A stretch of DNA of 64,000 nt from Pelecanus crispus (lineage: Eukaryota; Chordata; Aves; Pelecaniformes; Pelecanidae), in the NCBI RefSeq assembly GCF_030463565.1, contig NC_134659.1, positions 6,456,511 through 6,520,510 on the forward strand. Direction: 5' to 3'. A program made the position numbers and the translations under genes. Numbering within the stretch: position 1 is the first letter of the stretch; every line of letters begins with the position of its first letter. Below, in pieces: positions 19,570 through 31,300 of the stretch. The notes beneath the pieces were generated by a model. That model was not told the DNA's origin. It did not search any database and saw only the letters and a program-made list of their open reading frames with translations.

Positions 19570-22500
19570 GCCCAGGTCACCCCGCGATTGTCCCGCGGGA
19601 TCCTGGTCCAGCTGCTCTCCTTCCCCGGTGCCAGAGCAGGGACAAGCCACCCGCCGGGTGCCCCGGCTGGCCCGGCACTGCAGCAGCGTGCGAGCCCCGC
19701 TCCAGGTTGTGCCCCTGCCCCTTGCTGCTCCCACGGGCGGCCTGGCACGGGCACGCTTTGGGCTCTGTAGGGGCAAGGGGGCTCAGACCCTGCAGAGGCA
19801 AAGGGGCATTTCCCAGGCGGCCAGGGGCGAACAGCCTTTGGCTCTTCCCCGCTGCTGGGCTGCGGCGGCTGCGCGGGTCAGAGATGCGGGCACGAGATGC
19901 GGGCACAGCCCAAGGGGTGCAGCCCCAGCGAGCAGGGGATGCTCGGACCGGGAACCGGCCGACCCCAGCCCGGCGGGGCACTGGTCCCAGAGCCACCAGT
20001 TAACACCCGCAGCCTCGAGCCAGGCTGGCAGGAGTTAATGGCAGCACAGGCACAGACAGAGGTCTCACGGGTCAGCAGGGACCACGCTAGGGCAGTCGGC
20101 AGAGTAAAAGAAAGAAAAGAACACTTTTGTCCCCAAACTGAGGTTTTACCTGGCAGATCAGTCCACGTGGCCCAGGAAAGCAGCTCGCCCGCCCGCAGAG
20201 TGTGGGACGGAGACCCCTGCACCCCAGCCCAGCTCCCCGCAGCTCCTCGCCCCTGGGGCTGGCAGATCTCCCCCACCCCCCGCATCTGCTGAATGCAAAC
20301 CAATAGCAAGCGATTGCTGATGGCAGCCAGGAGCTAATTCCCCCCCAGGGAGCTCCCTTGGAGCCCTGCTGAGCACTTGATTTCCCTTCCTTGAAAGCCC
20401 AGCTGCAACACCCGCCAGGAGCTTTTACTCCTCTTTGCAGAGCGTCTCCTTACACTGATTTCAGCTGCTGAGAATAAACACTCACTAACAGGGGAAGTGC
20501 AGATGGGCCGACTGACACCCCCTTATTTCCCGGGGGGTGCACAGACCCCAGGCAGCACCTCTTCTCAGATCAGCCTCTGATAACCAGGGACAGCCAAATT
20601 CCTCCAGTTATCTAAGATCTCTCAGCAAACCTGGTTTAAAGCAGAGTTTGATGCAAGACCTGCAACCTCTGCACTGCATCAGCCTGTGGGAGCAGCCCCT
20701 GTCCCTGCTCCGTCCCACCTCTGCCGCTCCACCGTGCAAAGGGGGGGACCCCGCATCCCCAGAGCACGGAGCACCCATGCAAAGGGGGACCCCGCATCCC
20801 CAGAGCACGGAGCACCCATGCAAAGGGGGACCCCGCGTCCCCAGGGCACGGAGCACCCATGCAAAGGGGGACCCTGCGTCCCCAGGGCACGGAGTGCCCG
20901 TGTGAGGGGGGACCCCGCGTCCCCAGGGCACGGAGCACCCATGCAAAGGGGGACCCCGCATCCCCAGGGCACGGAGCACCCATGCAAAGGGGGACCCCGC
21001 ATCCCCAGAGCACGGAGCACCCATGCAAAGGGGGACCCTGCGTCCCCAGGGCACGGAGCACCCATGCAAAGGGGGACCCTGCGTCCCCAGGGCACGGAGC
21101 GCCCGTGTGAGGGGGGACCCCGCGTCCCCAGGGCACGGAGCACCCATGCAAAGGGGGACCCTGCGTCCCCAGGGCACGGAGCGCCCGTGTGAGGGGGGAC
21201 CCCGCGTCCCCAGGGCACGGAGCACCCATGCAAAGGGGGACCCCGCATCCCCAGGGCACGGAGCACCCATGCAAAGGGGGACCCCACGTTCCCAGGGCAC
21301 GGAGCACCCGTGTGAGGGGGGACCCCATGTCCCCAGGGCACGGAGCGCCCATGCCAGCCCACACCCCTAGCGCCTGCCTCCATCCAGCTCCAGCATCACC
21401 TGGATCAGCCACACAGTCCCCAGGATGCTCCCAGCCTTGTGCCAGGGGATTTGGGGGAGCAGGGCCCCCCCGGGGCCGTGGCACAGCCTGCAGGGACGAG
21501 GAGGGGAAGGGGGACACGAGGGTCCGGAGAGCGTGGTGGCCCTGGCAGCACAGGGCCCAGCAGGAAGGGGTGCTGCCATCGCACCCACCTTTGCCAACGC
21601 CGGGAGGCTGAGGAGCGGCGTGCCCAGTGCCCCGCGCTCCGCACGTCAGCCCTGCTTCCAGGGCACGGCTGGCTCCGGCACCGGGGTGGCTGGGAGGCTG
21701 CGGCTCAGGGCTGCCGGGTTCGCCAGGAGCTGCTCGGGGCCGATGTGCCGCTGAAGCCGCCTGCATCCGTTCAGCCTCTAACACCGCAGCCGGGTTTGAG
21801 CCCTGCTCGCAGCATCGCCACCCCCCAGCAGCCCCGGCGACAGAGCCCGCTGCGGCTCAGAGGGTTTCCTGAGCCCGTTGCTGGTCTGACACATCGCCTC
21901 CCGGGGCAGCCAGGCACTGGGCACCTCTGCCAGGCACCTACAGCGTCTTCTTCTCCCTGTTTCCCTGCATTCCCACAGGGAATGGCACTCCCACTTGGTT
22001 AGCACCAGCCAGATGAGTTAGTACAAGGTACAGACATCTCGCCCGGCCCCGCGATGGGATGCATCACCTTCCCGATACTCAGTGAACATCTGCATCGTGT
22101 CAGGGTCTGACAGCAGTGGGAGGTTGTGCTGGGGGCTGGGAACGCTTTGATAACGAGCTGGTCTGAACTGGTCTGCCCAGCAATGCAAACTCCTGCATCA
22201 ACACGGAGCGCGAAGGCGAGTTTGCGACCTTGCAGGAAGGTGGGAGGAGATAAGGGAGAACAGGGAGGCTCAGGGTGAGCTCGCTGATGCCAAACGTTAG
22301 CAAAGGAGGAGATAAAAGGGAAAGCCCAAAGTCTGAGGTGGAGTAAAATCCGTCAAAGACGGCAAACGAGCGGTGCTTTGCGCGGGGACGGGGCAGCCCG
22401 TGGCCCATCAGAGCTGGCTGCTTCTCAACGCTGCTCCCACCGGGCAGATAACGCACAGCTTTCCAGCTGGTCGGTTAATTACAGTCTCTAATAGCTATAA

Positions 22501-23900
22501 ATCAATTAACTAACTGGGTGGATCAATTAGCTCTTTGGGATTTGGGAAAGGAACGCGGCGGCAGGGACAAGCGTGGCTGCAGCCTGGATGGCCGCTGTCG
22601 CGGTACGTCCCCCTCGAGAGCCGAGCGGCTCCGTAACCCCACGGCCGTCGCACGTCTTCGTACCAGAGCCTGGCTCGGTGAGCCGGGTGTCCCCAGAGAG
22701 GAGGGCAACTGGCTCTCGGGGAGCAGGGAAATAGGAATAATAGGAAAGCTATGCTCATTGCTAGAAATTCTGCTTAAGGATAAGCTACGCCGACTGCGAA
22801 AATCTTTCTATAAAGCTCTAATTAGAAACTACAACCCTGGTGCCACTTCTCGTTCCACAAAGGACCCTTAAAAGAACCTGCCCGTCCCTGTAGCATGGGG
22901 TGACGCACTGCGCACCCCAAAAGGTGCAAACCGCCTCGGGTTTGGGGCTCCGCAGCGAACGCCTCTGCTCGGGCCAGGTTCCTTCAGCAGGTCTCAGTCC
23001 CACAAGCTGCTTTTTCCAGGCACAAGAGCTCGGGCGCAGAAGCACCCGTGGGGTCGAGGCCCCGTCTCGGTGCACCCATCTGGTCCCTCCTTGCCCAGCG
23101 AACGCCCCGTCCCGCCGGTAACCAGCCGTCATGGTGACCCCGGCTGCTCCGTCCTGGATTGTTTGATGTGGAACCACGCGGGCGCAGTAACATATAATCT
23201 GCTGTCAAAGAGTGTGGAAATGGAGGCAGGGACGGCCGCAATTACAGTGAAATCAGTACCAGGGCGCTGAGAAAACGTGACAGACGCCCAGGTCAGCGCC
23301 AGTGCAGGGTGCCCCGGCAGCAGGTACACGTGCAAGGCTTAACGGCGCTAATGAAGCGAGTTTTGCTGTTGGGAAGTCCCCTCCTGACGGAAACAGGCAC
23401 CTCCCGGGGAAGGTGGCGATGCCTGGAGCGGCAGAGATTGGTTTTTTTTCCCAAAAAGCTGCGAAGGCTGGGAGGGGGCTGCCGGGAGCAGGGGAGTGGG
23501 CTGGGGAAAGGCCGGGGGCTGAGGGCTGACGGAGCGGTTCGAGCTCTGCAAACTGGGGTGAAAGAGCAGGAGGGAGTGGAAGGGAAAGGGAGGATTTGGG
23601 AACAAGGAACAGAAGGAAGGTTCAGGCGCAGGCAGGTAGGGACGGAGGAAACCGGAGAGCCGTTTTCCCAATGCCACCGCTGCAACACTGTCCTGCCCAC
23701 GGGGACTGCGGTGCTTGCTGCGGGGCGCTGGCCTGTGGGGTGCAGCGGGGCAGGGTACGGCCCTCCCGGCTGCGGGATCCAGCACCGGGAAAACCCAGAG
23801 CCAGGCGGGAGCAGCGGTACCTCCCCACGGCCCGGCCGGGGTCACGGCCCACGCAACGCCTCAGCCATTCCCACTTTCCACGGGTTTTCCCGTGATTTAT
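19570..23900. other. Intergenic between the periphilin-like gene and TOMM6
   Basis: Apart from the 41-bp minisatellite, I find no supportable exon. AT-rich islands with homeodomain-type cores occur at about 22470-22530 (GGTTAATTACAG, ATCAATTAACTAAC, GATCAATTAG) and around 23190-23260 (CAATTACAG). They look like regulatory islands in GC-rich DNA but cannot be confirmed without a conservation track. Confidence 0.4.
20738..21352. repeat. Minisatellite, 41-bp period, about 15 copies
   Basis: The unit is AAAGGGGGACCCCGC, ATCCCCAGAGC and ACGGAGCACCCATGC joined in order, repeated with 41-bp spacing (for example unit starts at 20781 and 20822). Two main unit types alternate irregularly: one with CCCATGCAAAGG and one with CCCGTGTGAGGGG. 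Because 41 is not a multiple of 3, each frame cycles through the unit every 123 nt. Both strands stay open over hundreds of bases, producing long repetitive frames that are not evidence of a gene. Confidence 0.95.
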
Positions 23901-23929
23901 CTCCCGCCCCCGGCCGCTGCGCACACCCC

Positions 23930-24354
23930 GTGCGGGGCTCAGCCGGGGGGGCCGCGGGGTTCGCGGGGCCGCGTGGCGGGGAATGCACGGGGCCGGCGCT
24001 TGCTTTGGATTTTTTTCCTTTCCCGCCCCCCGAGCAGGCAGCACGCGCCACAAACAACCCGCGCAGAGCGGAGGCGTGCAAGGGGCAGCCCCGCAAGCGT
24101 GCAAGGCGCGGCTCCGCCGGGGGCCGGGGGGGCTGCAGGTACCGGGGGCACCCCCGGGGCACCCCCACGCCCCCTCCCCTTGCACGGGCAGCCACGCGCT
24201 TCGCGCGAGGCCGCCCCGCCGGGTTCCACGTTGCGGCACCGGGACGCGGCCGTTCGCACGGCCAGCGGCGGCACGAGGGCGCTGCACGCGCCCCCGCCGC
24301 CGCGCACCGGAAGTGACGGCATCACGCGGCGCCGCAGCAGGGCGAGGAGGCGGT
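23930..24354 (+). promoter_or_regulatory. TOMM6: TOMM6 CpG-island promoter
   Basis: Dense CpG runs up to and into the first TOMM6 exon. An ETS/GABP-type site, ACCGGAAGTG, lies at 24306-24315 and is followed at once by TGACGGCATCACG, a CRE-like half-site pair. Both sit 30-50 bp before the start codon, as in many promoters of nuclear-encoded mitochondrial genes. No TATA box is seen. The 5' UTR is therefore short. Confidence 0.75.
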
Positions 24355-24647
24355 ATGGCGGCGGCGGGGGCGGCGGCGGCGGCGGCCGGAGGGCCGGGGG
24401 CCGCGCCTCAGGGGCTGCGCGGGTGGCTGCGGAGCGCCTACCGCTTCGCCACCGACCGCAACGACTTCCGCAGGTCGGGGCCGCGGGCGGAGGGGGGCAG
24501 CGGGCCCGGGCCGCGGGCGGGAGCCAGCGCTGCCGGTTTTTCTTTTTTAGGAACCTGTTGGTGAACCTGGGGCTCTTCGCCGCTGGAGTCTGGGTCGCCC
24601 GGAACCTGACGGACATCGACCTGATGGCGCCGCAGCCCGTCCCGTAG
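24355..24647 (+). CDS. TOMM6: Mitochondrial import receptor subunit TOM6 homolog
   Basis: Two coding exons, 24355-24473 and 24551-24647, are joined across a 77-bp GT-AG intron (CGCAG|GTCGGG, TTTTTTAG|GAAC). They encode 71 residues. From about residue 24 the sequence has the TOMM6 hallmark: YRFATDRNDFRRN, then a single hydrophobic helix (about 41-59, NLLVNLGLFAAGVW), then ARNLTDIDLMAPQP. The N-terminus is an Ala/Gly-rich stretch encoded by CpG-rich triplets and unlike the mammalian one. TOM6 is a small tail-anchored-type subunit of the outer-membrane TOM complex that stabilises the TOM40 pore. The intron splits the codon AG|G in the conserved FRRN segment. The start has a G at +4 and lies in the CpG island. 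Confidence 0.96.
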
Positions 24648-24652
24648 CGGCG

Positions 24653-25018
24653 GTGAGTCCTCGGGGAACGGGCGGGGCGGCCCGGGAGGCCGCAGGGCCG
24701 AGGAGGGCTCCGGCCCACCGGGAGCTGCCGCGCTCCTTGTAAAATTGGTCCCCGGGTACCGGTGACCCACGGGTGGTGACCGCGGGACGTCCCCGCCCGC
24801 TGGCAGCCCCCCCCAGTGTGCCAGGGCCCCCGCAGCAAGGGGCTGGCGCCGCCAACGGGCGAGGGACGAGAGGGGCGAAACCCTGGGCAGGCTCCGGCCC
24901 CAGGAAGCCTGAAGCGATCCGATTTATCCCGGGAGGGGCCAGGCTGTGTCAAATCGCTGCACGCCAGTTGACCGGACTAGGAACAACCTTGTCTAACTCT
25001 GCTTAATTGCTGGCCTAG
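24653..25018 (+). other. TOMM6: TOMM6 3' UTR intron
   Basis: Five bases after the stop codon comes a strong donor, GGCG|GTGAGT. A matching acceptor, GCTTAATTGCTGGCCTAG, ends at 25018. The final exon would be wholly untranslated and run from 25019 to the poly(A) site near 25345. A stop this close to the last junction would not be expected to trigger nonsense-mediated decay. Confidence 0.65.
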
Positions 25019-25323
25019 GACAGAAGTAGAGCGGCAAGGAGAAGAGCTCGTCCCCCCCCCCCGAGGACCAGAAGAGACGCGTTCGGCCATTACCAGTTCC
25101 GGTAACGCTCACGGGAACACGTTCTGTTCTGCTCCTCTGCAGAGCCGCTGCTCACGCTTCAAAGCTGTCGTGCCTGAAGCAGCGACAAGGGGGGGGGAAA
25201 GGCCTTTAAGTGTGAGTGGGAGAATTTGTTTTCCATTCACTCTGCGAGGCGCAACGAGAATGGTTTTCTCAAGGACGCGAAGCCATTGTGCGTGGAATTT
25301 TCTTTTGTACCCCTGTCTAGATG

Positions 25324-25332
25324 TTTATTAAA
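25324..25332. terminator. Overlapping convergent poly(A) signals (plus ATTAAA, minus AATAAA)
   Basis: ATTAAA on the plus strand (25327-25332) follows the TOMM6 3' exon and is its likely poly(A) signal. TTTATT at 25324-25329 reads AATAAA on the minus strand and could end a long USP49 3' UTR. The TOMM6 assignment is the more secure one. Confidence 0.55.
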
Positions 25333-25349
25333 GTATGTAGAGTAATGAC

Positions 25350-28300
25350 ATAACCCGCTAGAATTTCATTTTTTTAATAAGAAACTTTAGCTTACAAAAA
25401 CAAGGTGTAAAAAGAGTAAAGACTTACAAAAAAATCATAAAAACATGATTTATATTTCACACCCAAAAGACAAAGGAACAAGTCCAGTCCTGGGTTGTAA
25501 GCAGGACCCATCAGCTACTTACTCGAAGGAGAAACAAAACTGCGACAAGCCCTAGGTAAACTCTAACCGCCAGAAGGTTTCCTGGATAATGTCCGGATGA
25601 GATAAAGCTGGGACGTTCACTGTAAAGGAACGACGATGACTGTCTGTGGGAAGAAGAAGCCATTTGGTGTTGCATAGCATTTTAGTGCCCTGGACTGAGA
25701 CTACAGCTTGCCGTTACCGACTTTATAAAGTCCGGCTGTGGGTGGTGAAGCTGCTCGGGGGATGGTGAAAGCACCACGTGAGGCTGACGTGGGAGCTGCG
25801 GCTGCGATTTACTGCGATACGTTACACGACGGCTCCTCGAAGATGGCGTTTGTAGAGCAGAATAACATCCCAGCCCCGAGCATCACGGCAGTAGGACTGC
25901 AACGTGGCTTCAGATTCTTTGGACAGTTACGCATGGGTTTTTAGTTTAAGACATTCTTCTGAAGTAGCGCTGCCTCCACGTTTTGTGACCGAGAACTGCC
26001 CCCTTACCTGCCCCAGAGAGAAACTCATTCCACTACCGATAGATTCTTAAAAATGCTGTTTTCAAAGCAGGTATTTTAGCATCCTGTAAAGAAATGAAGT
26101 TCTTTTGAAGTACGGGTAACCCAAGTTACGCAGAAACAGTTTCTGCAGGGAAAGGGGATTAATTAGAACGTTAAGTCATTTAGAGTTAATCTTAGTTTTG
26201 CTTTAGAACACACTAATCTCCTCCCAAGGCCTGGGTTCAGGCAGGGGGCAGTTCCTGCAGTTAAGTACATAAGGCTGCCATAGGTGACTTACTGGATGTT
26301 GTCCTAACAAACCTTGACTAAAATAAAAGCTGCTGAACCTGCGATTAGGAGCAGTGCTGCTAGTGCGCTTGCACGGAGCTGCGAGAGAGCTGGACAGATT
26401 GCCAGAAACATTCAGTAATTAATGGGATTCTCTTGTCACTTGCTGCCTGGGAGTGTCCTTGAAGCAAAGGCAGTCTCGTTCATGAGCACAGCATGGCATA
26501 CATCAGCTTAAGTCATTAGTGACCTAAGTACCAGAAACTTGAAGCAGAAACTAGAGGCTCTTCTGACTTAAAGCCCCCACAGAAGTCACTGAAAAAAAAA
26601 AATCAGGAAACCCACCCAAGCTCCAGCCTGGCTCCTCACCCAAGAAAGCGGTGCAGCATTTCACTCCTGTTTTCACCAGGGCTGCCAGGGGCTTTCATAT
26701 GGAGGGAAAACTGCTCGTCTTCTACCCAGCCTCTGCCAACAGCCCCCTTCCAGCAACCTTAACTTAGAGCGGGATTAACTTTTTTTTTAAAGTGCTGAAG
26801 ATTAAGCTTTAATTCTGCCCTTACTCAAGTCAAGAGTGAAGCTTCCAGGGTATTAGCAGAGGCAGGGGCTCCCTGGCAGTATCCTGCCCAAGCCCATCAC
26901 ACCTTAAGGGAGCTCGCCCGGGCAGCACTCCTCTCGGAGAAGCTGTTTGAATTTTTAAGCTGTGTTTAAGTTTCTTTTATGGAAAGGCAGACCTGTAAAA
27001 AAAAAGTTTGACTGGAAACAAACTTAGCTGCTTGTTCCTTTCCTGTAAACTGCTCGTTAGATGTATAGAAGGCTGTGGCTTAAAGAGTTTGTGACTGCTT
27101 AACCAAAGCTGAAGTTAAGCAGGGAAAAAATAGGACCTAAGTCTCTTTTACGTGGGCTCTAGGTTGCCAGTGGTAAGTTACTGTAGTTTACACATCTGAT
27201 AAACTAGGCGAAAACTTGGTTTTCACATGGAAACGTGGTTCACCTTGCAGCAGTAGGAAATAGCCTTAAGGGCCAGGCCTGGTAACGTCATTTAATAAAC
27301 GTAAGGAGAGTGAAGATGACACTTGCTATGAGAATGCCATTCCTCAACCAGAGGCGTGGAGTTACGCAGCCCAAACGCTGCGCTAACTGTGCAAAAGAGA
27401 AGGAGCCTCGCAGGTGGTTATCCTAATTCCTCGGATTCCGTTCAGCGGTGCACCACGAGCCTGTGGTGACATTATTCACGTGCATAGCTCTAGCCCGCCC
27501 GTGCCGTCATACATTCGTTAACCTTGTCTAGCCACCAACGCGGCACGGATTCGTACTAACAGAGTTGCAGCAGTACAAATTATCCCCATGGTACAGATAC
27601 AGTTATCTAAGGAAATAAGGCTAGCCTAAGTACTTTACGCTTAACCCTGCCCACGTTGAAGGGATGTGGTTGTTCCTCTTTAGCAGGAGCAACGTTCAGA
27701 AGCCCCGTGCTCCCACAAAAGATGCAGAAAGTGGCTGTAAAGCAGGAACAGAAACAAGAGGAGGCCTTTACTCCAGATTCCACCAAGTCCTAGTTTGACA
27801 AGTCAGGGCACAGCACTTAAGTATGGAAAAAACCCCTGAATTCATCACCTGCCACCTCTATCGGAAGTACGTTACCTAGACTAAAAATTACAAATCAAAT
27901 TAGGTAATCAACTGTATCATCTCTCTCGCTTCCAGCTATGCAAAGCATTTACAGTGACATTGTGGGCTTTAAGTAGGTAGCTCCTTTATAAAACTTGAGA
28001 ATCTGGGGTCCTGTTCCTTAGGAACTGTAATATCTAATGGAAAAGCACCATTTGTTTTGCCAGTATGAGGCTACTGCTCAGAGAAAGTTTTTGCCGCAAA
28101 ACCAGCAGGAGCTTGCGGCTAACAAGACTGCGTTTGGATTTTGTTAACGTAACATCTCTGCTTGCAGAACACACGCTCCTCTAATGCACAAGGTCTCCTT
28201 ATCTTCCTGCCTCTTCTAAACTTAGATCACAGCTTATTGCTGTGGTCGGCTTGGCTTTCTTTTTGCTGGTCATTTCATTCATCCCAACTCCTTCCCTAAC

Positions 28301-31300
28301 CCCAGCCTGCACAGTATCAGTAGCACGGCAGCTCAGGAAGAACCCTAAGGGTACAGCACTTTGCTCTAACTGCAACGCGTTCTGTATCATGCACAAGCTT
28401 CAGCACAATAAATAGTTAACAGTGGTTAAAGTCAGTCTTGGGGCCATTGGGTTGGTGTGTGCCCCCCGCCCCCTTTGGAAATGTACATTGCAAAGCTCGT
28501 TTTTAAGACTTAACTCTTCTGAAAGTATTTTGGCCCACCATCCTTTAAACGAGTGGAACCCATACACACACGCACAAAATAAAAATCAGTACGACAGAAG
28601 GAGCGGCCTAAAGGCGTACTCCTAAAATCAACTAAGACAAATAAATGCTGGCTGGTACAGGTAACTAACGTATGTAGCTTTTGATCATTTAAACGTGGTT
28701 TTACAAATTTAGAAGCTTGCTAGAATGCTTCACGTTCCCAACTGCAATAAACGGGTATCAATATTAATGTAATAGACACCAAAAAACCCACTGAATTGAG
28801 GTTTTATATTCCCACAGGCAATAAATTCTCAACCTAAGTCCATCCTATCTGATCTCAAACCCGCTGAAGGGATTAGACGCACACAAAAAGGCAGTGTTCG
28901 GAGCTGGTGCTTGGATTTTACTATTTACTTTGAAGAAGGGACACTTACCTGCCTTACGCAACTGTATCTATTGCATATTAAATTTACGCAGGCGTTAACC
29001 ATGGCACGCTTTTGCTCACACATGGAAGTATTTGCTAGGCTAAGAGGAAACCTGTGCAAACACTGGCATGACAATGGGAACGGTATTTTTTTTTCTTTTT
29101 CTTAACCAGCAGTTATCATTAGGTTTGTAACAGAAGGTGCTTCCCAAAGCTACAGCTACTCTGCCCAAAAACCGCACTGGAGTTTTTAGTCCTTGCTCTA
29201 TGCTACATGCTCTGACAGACATCAACTTACTGACCTGACTGGAGGGGCCTGGATGACATAAGAAAATCTAAGCAGCCAAATCTAATCCACCTTTGAACAA
29301 GATGTTATTTGAATTGTTACAAATACAGAGATTTCAAACATGTAACACTAAAATACTGAGCTTGCTGGTAAACTTCATTCACATACAGATAGGAAATGTA
29401 AAAATGTCCGTGATACTGAGTACTTGTAAAAACACACAGATCTGTCTGCTGCTTCAGTCAGGAGGGGAGAATTCACAACTTACTTCCCAATGTTTCTGTC
29501 CCATGCAAAATATTATTGGATACAAGGCACCAAATCTAAGGAATCATAGAAAATTAGTTCACAAAACTGTATTGGTAGGTAAAACTACTCTCCCTGTCTC
29601 TTGCTTATGTAGTTCTCATTCTGCAACACCACTGACTTCCACTGCAGCTCATCCTGGGGTAATGTGGCAACAGCCAGAAGTTTCATTAGTCTCTCTCATT
29701 GGGATGCAATTAAGCATATTCAGGCCTGGGGACATTACAATCAATAAAAGAGTTTCTAAATTACCACCAAGACAGTATTTGTGCTAGAAGCCTTGCCTTC
29801 TAGAAGCAAAAAAACCCCTCCTGATAGTGAGTCCATAGGACACACTTAATGCTCTTACCATTTCCAATTTTACTCTTACACTCAAAAAAACGTCTGGAAG
29901 TCCCTAAGTACATGGGGGTGGTTCTGGGTGGCAGTACCGGTAAAGTTTGATGTCAAGCATTTAATATGCATTATTCCATTTGCTGCCTCACATCAAAAAC
30001 TTCAAAGCCAGACCAGAGAATTGTTCTGGTCAGAATTAATGGGGGAAAAAACCTGTTTTTTCAGTGCTTTGCAGAGAAACGGTTTTTGCAGTATGCATAG
30101 TTTAACTTGGGAACACAGACAGTAAAAGGATAACATAAAGACAAAGTTATGTCACTAACTTGCTAGTGGAATAAAGTCAGCTAAAATAAAGTGTTTTCCA
30201 ACAACTACAGTAGATGCTGTATCATAGCTGACCATGAATACATTAAGATTCTTAATTTCTTAAAAACATAACATTAAGGAATGCCAATTTACTTAAAAGT
30301 TGAATGGAATAAGGGTATGCTGGACAGTTGTGGCCCAAAGGCTGCATACTCACGAGGCTGACAGTCTGCCAGCGTACGGTGGCTTCCTACGCCTTCAGCC
30401 AGTAACCTGCAAGGTGCCAAGAACCTCGCGCTGGCTCTGAGCACCTCTCAAGGCAACTGACTCCTTGCTACAAGACTGGAATCCCAGTACAGGAATCCCA
30501 GCACAGAGAGAAACCAATTCTGCTCCCAGTTATACCAAAATAAAGGTTTTTGTGTTGCAGACCCTTAGCTTGCAACTCACAACTGCGACCACTGAGCTCC
30601 ACGCATGAGTTAAGTCACATCATCTGCCTGCGTATTTGCAAAAGCAGAGCCTAAACCTGGAATTATTCTAAATACACATCAGTGTATTAGCAGGATTTGA
30701 AGCCATACCGTTAAAGGAGGGACATAGTTTGCTTTACAGGCTACCCTTTGTCAGGCATGCACTTAAGTGGGCTTCACTGTAATTGCAAGTAGTATTTTCA
30801 CCTTACTGATGGAGAGAGGTAAACTTCCAATCAGAATTTCTGGCAAACAGGACACTATAAAACAGCGCCCAGCATGGAGGGAGCATTGGGCTATGCTTAT
30901 ATAAAGAAGCCTGCAGTAGACAAATATAAACCAAACAGCATAAAAAATGCTATACGCTATCGCTTCCAAATAAAAGCTAAATATTACAGAAACCTCACAG
31001 TGTTGGAAAAAGCAAGTTTATTTACTTCAAAGTATCATTTATTCCTTCCCTATCAGGGCAATCATTTTTCTGACTGCAGTATCTCCACATCTCAGCACAA
31101 CTAGGCTAACGTCACATGGAGAGGCCACTAACGTCAAAAGACGTCACCAGCAAACGCTACAAAATCTGCTCGGGCGATCAGATGCAGCAACGGCTACAGG
31201 TACGCTCCCAGCTCCCCTCTGCAACCTACTCGATTCACGTGACAACTGTGTTACTACCTGAATTCAAATATTAATGCAAAACACTCAGTCAAAAGATGAG

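Noticed and set aside
20608-21784. Long repetitive frames with HGCSVPWG/GTRGPP-type repeats
   Set aside because: All frames are open because of the 41-bp repeat; no splice chain or family match.
23309-24316. 335-codon frame upstream of TOMM6
   Set aside because: It crosses the CpG-island promoter and is matched by equally long minus-strand frames; no recognisable protein.
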